The translations under genes and the position numbers were made by a program. Of a stretch of 64,000 nt of DNA, positions 47,001 through 58,045 are shown in pieces; the stretch's first letter is position 1, and each line of letters opens with the position of its first letter. The stretch comes from Pempheris klunzingeri. Its lineage: Eukaryota; Chordata; Actinopteri; Acropomatiformes; Pempheridae. The stretch covers positions 13,388,328 to 13,452,327 of the forward strand of contig NC_092019.1 of the NCBI RefSeq assembly GCF_042242105.1. Direction: 5' to 3'. The notes beneath the pieces are model-generated. The model searched no databases. It was not told where the DNA came from and saw nothing but the letters and a program-made list of their open reading frames with translations.

Positions 47001-47114
47001 CTCCCACTGGCCAGTCTGTAGATTCATGTGCAGGAGCTGGCGGCCACAGAACATGGCAATCTGTGGCTCTGTCACCTGGGGGCCTGGCCCGTTCACCTCG
47101 GTCATGGCCAGAGC
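37082..47114 (-). CDS. aplp1: Amyloid-beta precursor-like protein 1 (all but the first exon)
   Basis: Type I membrane glycoprotein of the APP family; acts in synaptic adhesion and neuronal signalling. Exons on minus: 47114-46935, 45872-45743, 44254-44142, 43695-43502, 43414-43110, 42063-41936, 40777-40703, 40580-40422, 40268-40140, 39732-39633, 39510-39343, 39201-39181, 39052-38994, 38873-38808, 38047-37904 and 37180-37082. They sum to 2,070 nt, 689 residues, with consistent phases. Order: growth-factor-like domain, copper-binding domain, acidic region, E2, juxtamembrane, transmembrane, cytoplasmic tail. No Kunitz exon and no amyloid-beta-like sequence were seen, as expected for APLP1. Diagnostic matches are [21 protein letters not shown] and [15 protein letters not shown]. 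The first, signal-peptide exon is missing. Confidence 0.95.
37490..37665 (+). repeat. Dispersed fish repeat (family A) in last aplp1 intron
   Basis: Contains the family-typical string agcttagcttagcatt, ccagcacctctaaagctcac and tttgtttagtccatgg. The same family appears at 40,965-41,205 and 44,983-45,330. Confidence 0.65.
38188..38480. mobile_element. Dispersed retroelement tail with ATCC microsatellite
   Basis: An ATCC tandem run (about 38,190-38,210) followed by gtcgcggggggactggagcc, gggcaatttagagtcac and gtacccggagaaaacccaca. These strings belong to a very common fish interspersed repeat, probably RTE/Expander-like LINE-derived. No coding part remains; it sits in an aplp1 intron. Confidence 0.65.
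39181..39201 (-). other. aplp1: 21-nt microexon of aplp1
   Basis: Exactly seven codons (ELQSNKK with the split first codon) between a TTTTTTCTCTAAAG acceptor and a GTAAGC donor. Both flanking junctions are phase 1, so skipping keeps the frame. Inclusion is inferred from splice signals and phase; similarity cannot confirm so short an exon. Confidence 0.7.
40937..40985. repeat. 49-bp inverted-repeat arm, partner at 44,932-44,980
   Basis: The reverse complement of this segment matches 44,932-44,980 at all but about two positions, with a 44-nt perfect core including gttgaaccattctttaagtc. Confidence 0.9.
40965..41205. repeat. Dispersed fish repeat (family A) copy in aplp1 intron
   Basis: Starts ggttcaacattttgtaaatt and ends with tatttcccaaaatgttgaat, giving imperfect terminal inverted repeats. 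The interior includes tgtaaaaatgacaagtca. Looks like a MITE-type element. Confidence 0.6.
42664..42691. repeat. AAAAT pentanucleotide repeat
   Basis: Five tandem AAAAT-type units in an aplp1 intron. Confidence 0.85.
43110..43414 (-). other. aplp1: aplp1 acidic exon
   Basis: Encodes the Glu/Asp-rich region with a run of 12 consecutive glutamates written in GAG/GAA codons (CTC/TTC on plus, about 43,275-43,330). It continues into [20 protein letters not shown]. Phase 2 at the start and phase 1 at the end agree with both neighbouring exons. Confidence 0.92.
43502..44254 (-). other. aplp1: aplp1 copper-binding domain exons
   Basis: Exons 44142-44254 and 43502-43695 encode [20 protein letters not shown] and [20 protein letters not shown]. 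Compared with APP, two of the metal-region histidines are tyrosines here (CESYVYWH); the last His and the YGM residues remain. Confidence 0.92.
44932..44980. repeat. 49-bp inverted-repeat arm, partner at 40,937-40,985
   Basis: Lies in the intron after aplp1 exon 45872-45743, directly beside the family A foldback at 44,983-45,330. Confidence 0.9.
44983..45330. repeat. Foldback of two inverted family A copies in aplp1 intron
   Basis: A forward fragment (44,983-45,060, ggagtagttcaacatcttag ... gatcaataccac) faces a reverse copy (about 45,120-45,330, which on the minus strand reads gatctataccactctcatgt and tttggctctgtctaaag). Confidence 0.65.
45743..47114 (-). other. aplp1: aplp1 growth-factor-like domain exons
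   Basis: Exon 46935-47114 begins ALAMTEVNG and encodes [18 protein letters not shown] and EILSYCQE. Exon 45743-45872 encodes [20 protein letters not shown] and [20 protein letters not shown]. All cysteines expected of the APP E1 growth-factor-like fold are visible. Confidence 0.94.
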
Positions 47115-50100
47115 CTAGAGAGCACAGGAAAAGTGGGGAGAGAGACACATGCAAGGTGAGGAGGAGTCGATACAAGCTCAGTGGCACATAATACTGTGTT
47201 TGAATCCAATCCAGGCCGGGTAGACCACAGATAATTCCTAAATGCACTCCAGCACTATCCAACATTAAACCAAGAGTGTAAGGGTGCAAGACTGAGAGCG
47301 AGAGACTGATCGAAAGAGAGGAAGGAAAAGGGATGTAATGCACAGGAGAATTGAGTGTATCCTGCAAGCTTGGACAGAATATTGGGAAACCTAAAATTCA
47401 GGCAAGATCCAAAGAAGTGTGTTGAAATAACCATGAAGTGAATAACAGAGAAAAAGAGCCAATAAAAAGACTGATTTATCAGCTGGCGGCCGATGTTTCC
47501 TGTTTGCTGACAGCTGACAAAAGAAGGAATGGGTGATGGATGAAAAAGAAGGTGTATAGCAAATATACAAGAGAATGTAAAACACTGCCCCCCCTTTCAT
47601 TTCCCTCCTCCAGTGGCCTTCTAGGATGTTGTTATTGATCACGGGATATGGTGCCTCTGCCTGGGGGAGGGCCCAGGGGACCCCACATAGAGGAACAAAC
47701 AGCAGCTAGGGCTTGGAGTCAGGTGTTAATACAAGCTCATTGACCGATGGGCCACTTCACTACATTAACACACAGCACAGAGACGGAGAGAGCCCAGGGA
47801 GGAATAAAGGAGGGGAGGGGTTAGATAGGGAGGAAAACGCTCTATAAACAGCACAGACAAGGTCTTCATCTACCTCAACAAACAAATCAGATAGAAGAAA
47901 ACAAGACAGCAGTGAGCCCTCAAGAATCATAAGAAAGTACAAAAGTTTCATGTTCCACTGAATGTCTGAGTCATCTCTGGTGCAAAAACTGAGTTGTTTA
48001 CAAAAGACATGCACACAGACTCCTGCAGGTCAGTAAAAGATGCTGGTTTCTCAGTGCACCATTTGACAGTAACATTCATGGCAGAGAGCATGCGATAATG
48101 TTTACTGTCCAACCCTGAAACTCATCAAAAAGGCATCCCGCACCCTGGAGCCTATGTACAGCTCATATCCTTTCATCTGCACTGACAGACAGAGAGATAG
48201 AGCTTCTGACGACAGACAAGACGAGCGACGCTGAGCCAATTAGAAGGAAGTTGCCCAAAGGGAAGAAATGGAGGAGAATAAATATGGAGAGTGACGCCTG
48301 ATCAAAGGGAAGCCCTGCTTTGACCGACCAGAGCTTGAGTGTTTGAAGTCCTAATTAAAATTCATACAGAATAAAATAAATATGTAAAACCCTTTGAGTA
48401 AATGTACAATAAATATAATAAGCCCTGAGCAGTCTTTGCATTATAATTATGCTAAGAGGAGTTTGTGTTTCTGCATGTCCTAGCAGATTTTGTTACAAAT
48501 TACGGATCTACTTTTCATTATTGCTGACCACTTCCCAAAGCACAGTTTTTTTAAGATTTATGAATGTTGTTCTCCTTACCAATAGGCCACGGTTTTAATT
48601 TATTATTTATTTATTTCCAAGACACTTTCACTGTAAATATAATTCTTAGTTTTACATGTTTTCTACAGTTATTATCATAATATGATAGCCGTAGTTTAAA
48701 TTCTGTGTAGATAAAAGAAATTCCTCTCTCTGCTTTGAACATAACTTATTCCTTATTCTAATTGCCACAAAATTGTAGTCTAACACTGAACCTCTTAGTT
48801 CATTTTCGACAGGCCAAAATGCTTCCGGATGCAATTCGACGGACCTACAACCAAAATGTGTGATGTTATCAAATCCTCTTGGAAGTATGGCACACTTCTT
48901 TTAGAGACTGACCAGTTCAGATAGTGGATTCAACAGAACGTTTCGAACCTAGATGACTGCTCCTCTGTCAGTCATTGTATCAAACCCACCCCACAGTAGA
49001 TAAATGGTTGTGATCTAGGCCAGGTTTGCTGGATAACTGGCCAGACATATCTGCCAGAACAAATAAAACAGCTGGCAGATTAAGATGGTTCTCGGGCTAA
49101 CAAAATTGATTTTCTTGTCGTACAAATTTCCCACTGTTTGTGTTCTGATTTTTTTTTTCTAAAACAATGCTGTTTTGCAGCCAGTTCTGAAACTTTGGCT
49201 GTCAGCACTTGCTGACATCTTCACTGAGATGAGTCCCCAAGGGAATTATCTCAGGGAAGTTTCAAGTCCCTGCAAGTTAATGATCTCCCCACAGGTAAAA
49301 AACAATGGAAACAATGGCTGCTCAGAAGGTATGATAAATACATATTTTTTTACACCTAAAATAACTACAGTATGCTCTCAAAAAATATTGAGATGATTTG
49401 TACTAACAGTCAGACAAAAATGTTTAACTTCATTTTTTTGTTTCTAGTTTCACAGTAATAATTATAGTTATATTCTTTTAAATGAATATTGAATGACTGA
49501 TGAGCTGAGCTTTTCATTGGTTAAATGTATTGTTGGATAAGCACAAGAAAACACTGCTGAAACAGCCTTTCTAGAGCAGCTGCTGAGCTAATGTCTAAAT
49601 AGAAATATCTCTTTTGACTCAGGGAAGGTCAGTGGCACAAAGAAAAAAAAAAAAACTTCCGGATATTTGAGAAGATAACCTGGCAGATCCCCTTGGTCCG
49701 GCTCTCTCATTCTGCCTGCTCTCCACTACTGCACTTGCAGAAAATCAATGCTGAGCGACTGCAACTGTATCGCCACGTTCCACCCAATCAATAGTAGTCC
49801 ATCAGGAGCCTAAGGCCCTGACCTCCAGCACGGCAAGGCTGCACACCCAATCTCCAGCCTGATCTGGGACCAGATTAGATCTCCCTCTTGTGATAACCTC
49901 AATAAGAAATACTGTTTTATGATGTACGCTTCCTCCACGGAAGCACGGCATCTGCTTGTTTTTGACCCACTTTGGAGTATGATCTCCTTCCCCACACACT
50001 GGTCGCCACTACAGACAGACAGAGTGACAGCATCAGATAAACATCACTCAAGAACTGACGTCACACGGACTCTGTTCCGCTGTGTGAATGCCACACAGTG

Positions 50101-51169
50101 CCTTTGTAGGTGTTTCATTGTACTGTGTCATTGTATTCTCACAGCAATAACAGAGACCGTCATCGGTATGAATCAGTCCTTTTTATTTCTACCCAAAATA
50201 GTGAGAACAATGGCATCAGATGCTGGATAGAAATGTATTTTGTGGTGTATTTGACATCTTTACTTATGAAGTGCTTCATGTAAACTGGAGGTGGACCTCT
50301 TTTTCATAAAAACACACGCTGATGTGGGAGATCAGTTAATGCAACACTAAGGAGTCTGGGAAACATCCGGCAAGACGATAGAGGCCCGATTTCATTCCAG
50401 TGAATGTTATTGTTGACTGTACTTATTTAAAGTACCATACTGTTTTCATTTCCTTTGTTTATTTGATCTTGTTTACTCAAAAGGAACCTTGATTACTGTA
50501 TTACACTAAATTATATATCTTTTACAATATAATGTACATTTTGCTCACTTCAAATAAAGGCAATGTGTCCATCATTCGTAAGGCCAAGATCACATATCTT
50601 TAGTAATACTGTAAAATCAACTCCAATATCCAACCTGCCCAGCCAGGACAGAACTGCACAAGATCTGCCAAGTTGCTAATCTTGTTTAAATGGCAAATTG
50701 GTCAGTCAACCAAGAGTAGAGTCTACCTGATAAAGACGGTCAAGTGGAAAAGAGGTTGCAGAAGACAGAGGGAGAGAAACAGAGCAGAGAAGTTAATGTG
50801 TAGCTTGCTGGCTATGGTATATCTATCCAAATGTCTGCACACTTACTTCTGTTGCACACACCTACTTTATTTCCTAAGCTTTGGGTCACACAGACCAAAC
50901 ACAGGCACAACAAATTCTCTCCTATATCTATTACCAATAAGTGCAACCTCACTGAAAAGGTAATATTAAATAATACATTTAACCATACAACAGTGTCCAT
51001 CTATTGGTCCACCACTTTGGTTAAGCCTAAAATATCTAAATCACTATATATTGTGGCATTCATGGATCCCAAAGAGTGCATTGTAATTTTCCTAATACTT
51101 TAATTTTTTGAATTCCTAATTTGTCCTATACTTTGGTTTATGACCAAATATCTGCAAAAAGTACGACAT

Positions 51170-51330
51170 TATCAGCCTCAGCTGAACTTGTTCTTTAGTG
51201 CTAATTAGTGAATGTTAGCATGCTAACACTCCAAACTAAAATGTTGAAAACAGTAAACATTATACCTGTTTAACACGCTAACTGCATGCTAACGTCGTCA
51301 CTGTGAGCATGGTGTTGTTCTAGTGGGGCG
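51170..51330. repeat. Dispersed fish repeat (AGCATGCTAAC family)
   Basis: Contains tagtgctaattagtgaatg, ttagcatgctaacactcc and gtaaacattatacctgttta, strings seen in a very abundant percomorph interspersed repeat. Confidence 0.65.
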
Positions 51331-53621
51331 ACCCGATAGCCAAGCGCTTAGGAAACCACATTGGTGCAAATACCCTGAGCAGCTACAAAGGTAGGCAATG
51401 TACAAAAATTCAAAAAATAAAATATGGACAATACAATGCTTTTAGTCTTTAGTAGACACTTTTCTGTTCATTTGATACAGATTAAATAGACACAGACAAC
51501 AGTCCTCTGTGCGAAGGATTAGGCTTTCATTTACTGCTAAAAATAGCTTTTGCTACAGTGAATGAATTGCATTCTTGTGCCATGATTAAGCTGTTTTGTC
51601 CATGTTTAATACTCAAAAATTTATAGCTATAATTCCCTTTGGACTGCCTGAAAGATTCTCAGTGTCTTGGTGGTACACAATTTCCATTTTGATGCCAATT
51701 AGACTCAGTTAAAACTCTTGGTGTGAGCACGGAAGTGGAAGATTCTGAACATTTCCAATCTCCATCAGGAGCTGAGGCTCGCTGATCCAGTTGGCTTCAC
51801 AATAATGCTTTACAATCTGTCAACAATTATGCTTCTTTTACAGTAAAAGGCTGCAAAACTGCTCTCTGTGTCTTAGAAAATACGGTAGTGTACTGAAGCA
51901 TCTTAATACAGTACGGTCTGCAAGCATGGAGGGGGCGAGGGATTCAAGGTTGGTTAAGTGGTGCTGTTCAACCATCCTGAGTCCCACATATCATGTCCTG
52001 GTGCTGATGAGGCTGAACAGGCAGACGGCCCAGAAGCCTGACAGCTCCTCACTGCAGAGAACGCTGTATCATTAATAACGACCCAGTGATATTAAGCGAT
52101 TGGCTTTCTGCCGTTTCACCAGGTTCTTTGCGTCTGTTAGCTCCCCTGATATTCTGTATTTCTCAGCTCTTCTTCTCCATTATCTGCTGCATACGGACTG
52201 TGCTGCTTCACTTTGTAATCACAGGTGCACCTCCACAGTTGCCCACTGCAGGGAAAACTGAGTAGGAAACTAAGTGATCCCACAGAGATGAGAAAACTGT
52301 GCACTGGACCAGAAGTTGTGGAACATCTGATGCAGATGTAATAATGGGTTATCATATTTTCACAGGTATCTGTATAGCAGAGGAAATTATGCTGCAGCAA
52401 CCAAAAATGAGAGCAGATATGATCTCGCAACAAATACTTCTGTCAGTCAGAGCTGAGTTAGGGCCTGGGCAGTACATTAGCATGTTCCCCTAGCATCTTC
52501 CACCCTGTTCTAATTAAATTTTTAGCACCTGTTCCGCCCTTATGTTGCCGGATGACTTCATCCTCTGTAATGATGCAATCTTCTGGCCCTGGCAGGCAAG
52601 CCAGAGCAGTAGAGGTGGAGAGGAGGAGCCCACCCATCATTTGTCACATTTTACAAGTTCTGCAGGCTGTACATTGGAGAGCCATGACATAAATGCATCA
52701 AAGGCTTCGAGGAGATGCAGAGTCTTTTAGTGCTGCTGTGCAGGAAGCAACATTTCATGTTATGTGTTTAACCACAGTCACCTCGCCTTTATATCACTCA
52801 CACATTTTCACTCCCTTGCATACATTGCGTCTCTTATTCTACTGTATCCTTTAATGTTTCTTTGAGCTTCATTTTTCTATAATTCATTTGTTCTATATGT
52901 CCTGTTATCTTACATACTCTAAATTATCTATCTATAAGTTCATGTCCTGTGCACATGTATTTGTGTTAATGCAACATGTGCAGATGTGTGAAGTGCTTTA
53001 GTGCACACTTATTTTGTTTTTAGCTTGTCAAGCTTGCTTGACACCTGCTGATTAACTACAGACATCAGACCCCTGAGGAGCTAATCCCTGTTTAGCAACA
53101 GGGTTCTGGGATATCCCATCTACCCAAATACACCATGCATTGACAATGTAATCAAACTACCATACATCAAGTCAAAACAGGTTGTAAAATTCCAGGATGA
53201 GTTTGTTTATCAGGGTTTTGCTTTGACAACTGTCTTTGTATTATGACAATCTAACTGCGTTAAACACATAAAATAGGTCTTAGCTAACAGGCATGAAAGA
53301 GTTACGAAATTACAGCAGGAGTTCTGGCACACCTTCACCTACTTGAAAAGTGCATGGAAAAGGGAAGCAGTCATGAAGTATCAAACCTCCAGGCAGCAGC
53401 ACTCTATACTGCAAGTGTTGAATTTACATACTTCAAGTCATACATTATATTATGTTGGTGATACATGCAAGTGAAAAACAATTAGTTTCTATTAAACCTC
53501 CAGAGATCTCTATACTGTGCAAATTGGTTAGTGTAACATTGTGGACGGGCCTCTTGTGTAGGGAACACACCCACATACAAATAGGCCTCCTCAATGCATT
53601 ACCCATGCACGTGTGGAACAC

Positions 53622-53650
53622 ACAGACACACACACACAGACACACACAGG
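53622..53650. repeat. Interrupted CA microsatellite
   Basis: ACACAGACACACACACAC-type run in the large aplp1 intron. Confidence 0.8.
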
Positions 53651-56600
53651 CCTTCCTGAACATGTCTTTGTGCTTCTCTGAGTCTGCAGCACAGATGGCT
53701 GAATAGTGGGTGTCTTCCTGTTCTCGGGGCCCCTCCCTCTCTCTCTCTCTTTATATTCCGCTCTTTCCGCTCCCTCCACCTCCTCTCAAGGCTGAGCTTG
53801 ATCCACCCCAGCCGCCCTATCCTTGATATCCCTCTTGTCTCCGTCTCCCTCCCTTTCACACAATGCTTGACACTCTGCTGTTTGGCCTCCCTCCCTAGGC
53901 CAGTGCTAAATGGCCAGATAGATTTGGGAGCATTCATCATTGCAATCATGTCGGTTAATTATTCATGGGCTCCATCAGGCCTCTTCCTGGTGTGGCGTGT
54001 ACTTATTAGAGTGTAGCAACATTAGTCTGCCAGGCTCTCATGGTGCAAAGGAGGGGACAAAGGAGGATAGAGCAGGTTAGCTCTGCACACTGACACTCAT
54101 TATTATACATCTCTGACTAATGGCTAATTGAAGCCATTAATTTTCTATTCAGAAGAGACTGACGAGCAGAGTGGAAAATATTGCATTGTGTTTTATATTT
54201 TCTTCCTACTGCAAACCACATATAGCTGTAAAGGTACTTATTGAATACTAAACAGAATACCTAATTTCAGTACTTATTATGACAGAGGCTTTTGGTTGCA
54301 AAGATGTGCAAACATCATAGCCTACTCTAAGTCAGGCTACATCAGTCCAGATTACAGCGGTCCAGCCTCCAGCTGAGCACACTGGGAGCAGATGGCCCCA
54401 TAATCACCAGGGTTCATCTAGGTCTGAAAGAGCAGACACAGCCAGTTCCCAATATTTGATTTGATTTCAAGTATAGCTTAAAATACAGGACATGTCAGAT
54501 GGCATCACTGCAAGAGACTCCATAGATCTGGATGCAGTGCCACCCATTTTATGATTGTGGCTATTTAGGGATATGTTTGCTCAGAGCTTTGCCCACTGAG
54601 GTCTGTATACATAGCCCTGTGTGCCCTGCTCTTCCTTTAGTTTTTAGCCTATGTCTTTCCAACTAGCAGTCCACAAGCTGCTGCAGCTGGGGAATAGGAA
54701 AGACACTGATTTCTCTCCTCTGTAAAGGTCGCCAACTCCTCCTGAAAATCACATGACCTTAGTTAGATACAGATTTCCCTGATGTATGATAGCACCATGG
54801 GACTCGACAGAAGCCCCATACCGACCAGAACAGAGATTTCTCCTGTGTTGGATGGGACTCACATGACCCATAATAATTATCATGCTCACACACATCCAGC
54901 CTCTCTCTTTCTCATACACTAATGCACCTGAATTTTACTTCCATCGTGCAGGCAATGTTGTTATAGCAATGTTTCCTGTGAGATTTTTTTTTTTAAAGCA
55001 TCCTGCCTTTCAGCTGCATCCGTGTTAACTTGTCAGAAAAGTCCAATGTAATCAAAAGAAGAAAACAGGAAACTCCCACAGACACAAAATTGATTGCATG
55101 CGTGGTGTTCCCAGTTCTATGGAAAGGGTGTATTAGGCAATATTCCGAATAAGACAAGTGATTGTGAAACTTGTGTTGCATAGAGTAGGCTGAACTCTTC
55201 CTCTCTATTCCACCCACATTTCAACAAATGCTACTTCTGAGTCACGCACTATAATGACGCCACACTGCGCATGTTTTCTCTCCAGAAAAGACAAAAACAT
55301 AAAGCATCGTTTGTCATTTTCACATTCCCCTACATGCCACCGCCTCCTGCAGATCTGTGGGAGACAACAACAACTGCGTCAGAGTGTCCGAAAACATGAG
55401 ACGCCTGTGAGAACCAGATTTTTCCACATAGACCGACTAAAAAGATTTTGTAGTCTGGTAGCATTGTTTATGCATTTCTGCTGTTACGTAACACTGCTGA
55501 ACCTCCTTCACAGTTAAGCAACACAGCATGGGAATGCCAACATGTTAATGCCAAACACTGTGTGCCTGCAGATATGATTTCAAGCTGAAGAGCTACCTCG
55601 GGGGATTGAAGGAATCAAAGGCTTAGTGGATATTTGAGCACTGCAGGTCCATCTGAAATATCCTAATGTCAACACAATTGCCACTGAATGAGGGATTTTC
55701 TGCAGTTAGATTGAGACTGACACAATGCAAACAAGCTCTCCAAATCTGTATTTATATGGTAAAACCATTCAAAAGACTTGAGTCACATCTGCGACTGAAA
55801 GGTTCAAATTTCTATTAGCAAGTGCATTTCCTGTATTGTCACAGCTGAAATATATTAAACACTAAGACAATTATTTTCTGTAAACTATCATGTCCTTTTC
55901 TCCCACATAATTCAGAACCTCTTGGTTCTGATAACGGAAACAGCATATTTCAATGATACAAAATGCATAAATACATAAAATCATCACATTATCATATTTA
56001 TTTTTTTTTTTGTTGCTTGTTTTGAGTGAATAAGCACCCAACATTTAAATGGCTTTGAGCTGGATCTCTAAAATTTTTAATCCACCCTGGAACCAAATCC
56101 TGAATTTAGCAGGTTAATGGAGATTATGCAGTAACATGATTTTCAATACTTTCATACTGAGGACATATATAAAGATAGCAACTTTATTTTACAGCGGAGT
56201 GAGGTTAAGTGTGTATTTTGTTCAGGGGGAGATGAGACTGGAGGTCTTAAAGCAACAACATAATGCCCTTGAGCAAGTTTTAAATAGATTACGGCAATCT
56301 CAGAGCCTAAATGAGGGCATGTTTAGGTTAAAAGACTGGAATAATTGATCCACTTAAGGACAGAATGTCTTTCTATGGTCTCCCTGACAAACAGCAGGCA
56401 GCCAGCATCAATAAGATCTGACGCTTCTCCTTGCTTCCTTCTTATCTCACACTCTGAGCCATTCCTGCCTCTCAAGCCCTCACTCTGCGTTTGACTCTGT
56501 TGTCTTTGCAGCCGATATGTACTGAAGCCTTTCTTCCTGGGTATTCTCCTTTGGATCCGCATGTCATATCTTCCCGCAGTTCTCCTTTTACTTTGCTGTC

Positions 56601-58010
56601 ACTTCATGCACTTTTTGAGTATTTCACATTGTCGGTATGTGTATCCTCTACAGATCTGTCTACACTGCATCGTGTTTTTCTTGAAACTAACAGCATCTTG
56701 AAGCACACGGATTTGCATTGGAACTGAAAAACTCAGTTCTTTTTTTCTGTCAAGTTCATATTCTTTTCAGGCGTCCTTTAGGACACATAACATATGACCT
56801 CTATTTACAATTATGTAAATGTTAATCTCTTTCTCTTCGGCTGTATTCTATATCTTGCTTTTTACTATTGTAATTAATTGAGTCTTTTAAATTGACAAAT
56901 GAATAAAACTTTGCTAGACTGAATGTACATGTGTAGCGACAGAGCGATAAAACAAGACTTTAAGCTGAAGATAGAGTAACATCCTGTATAAGCAGAGTGG
57001 GGGTGACAGAGGAGGGGGAGTATGGAGCAGGAATAGGGGTTAAAACATTCATATATCTCTTTCTTTCCGTCTGTTGCTTATGCATATATACAATCCTGAT
57101 CACATCGTGCCAGCTCTCCTGGGAGCCTGTCTAGCAGAAGCATCTTATGGAAATGAGGTTTTGAGGTTACACAGTATGTATGCTGTTTTAGCCTCATGAA
57201 GAGAACGTAAGGTAGGGGCAGAGTGGTGTGTGGCTGCGTGCATTTATTAATATTATTATTATTCCTACATGTATTTGTTGAGGTGGGCGTGTGACCAGAA
57301 AATTAAAAGCAATAACTTGTTTTTTAATTTGTGGCGGATACCTTACCACATACCGTTCATTATGCACCGCATTAAGCATAATGGCATGTATATAATACAT
57401 AACTCAACTTTACAACATGTCGGTTTATTGCTTTAATTCAGACGCATGTGGCATCACCACAGTGGGAACAAACTGGTCTTTAACTCCCAGTGAGGGGTCA
57501 AAATGTACACCACTGGTGATAAAAGAGCCCAGCATGGTCAGTTTTAGTCCAACAAACTGCAAAGACATATTGAAGGGATAACCTTTTCCCAGAGAGAGAG
57601 TGTCAGAGAGTATGCTGCTCTGCACAGCCTACTGTTCATGGTAATGAGGTGCTCTGTTAATGAACAGCAGAATAAACAGCTAATGCTTGGTCTGCTGGGA
57701 CGGGCTTGCCACTTGTACAAAGCAAAGACAAAACAACCAAGATTCTGCGAAAGACAAACGTGATGAAACAGTGCGCGGCACGGCTGGTGTCGCCCTCCTG
57801 CATTTAGCATCAGCTTCCGCTCGCTTGCCGTCCTCTTCATCTGTCTCACTTGTTCCCATCGAACCCGTAAACACACATTTTTTTAAGCTCCTCTACGTTC
57901 TCCCTCTCAGCATCACTTGGCCACTGAGGGTGGTTGCCGTGGTAACGCCACCCACAGGAGCCGGCTACCTTCCCTGTTACCGTAGCAACTAGTTCCCTAC
58001 AGAATTTCAA

Positions 58011-58013
<3 letters not shown>

Positions 58014-58042
<29 letters not shown>
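58014..58042. repeat. CT microsatellite, about 14 units
   Basis: Perfect TCTC run just after a short GC-richer segment (57,740-57,990). Confidence 0.95.

Positions 58043-58045
<3 letters not shown>

Noticed and set aside
37082..47114. Identity as app or aplp2
   Set aside because: No Kunitz exon and no amyloid-beta-like segment, and E2, juxtamembrane and tail sequences match APLP1 best ([32 protein letters not shown]).
56136..56348. Helical-looking plus frame (LEVLKQQHNALEQVLNRLRQ)
   Set aside because: A coiled-coil-like stretch preceded by a possible acceptor, but no partner exons are nearby and no family is recognised; likely chance.
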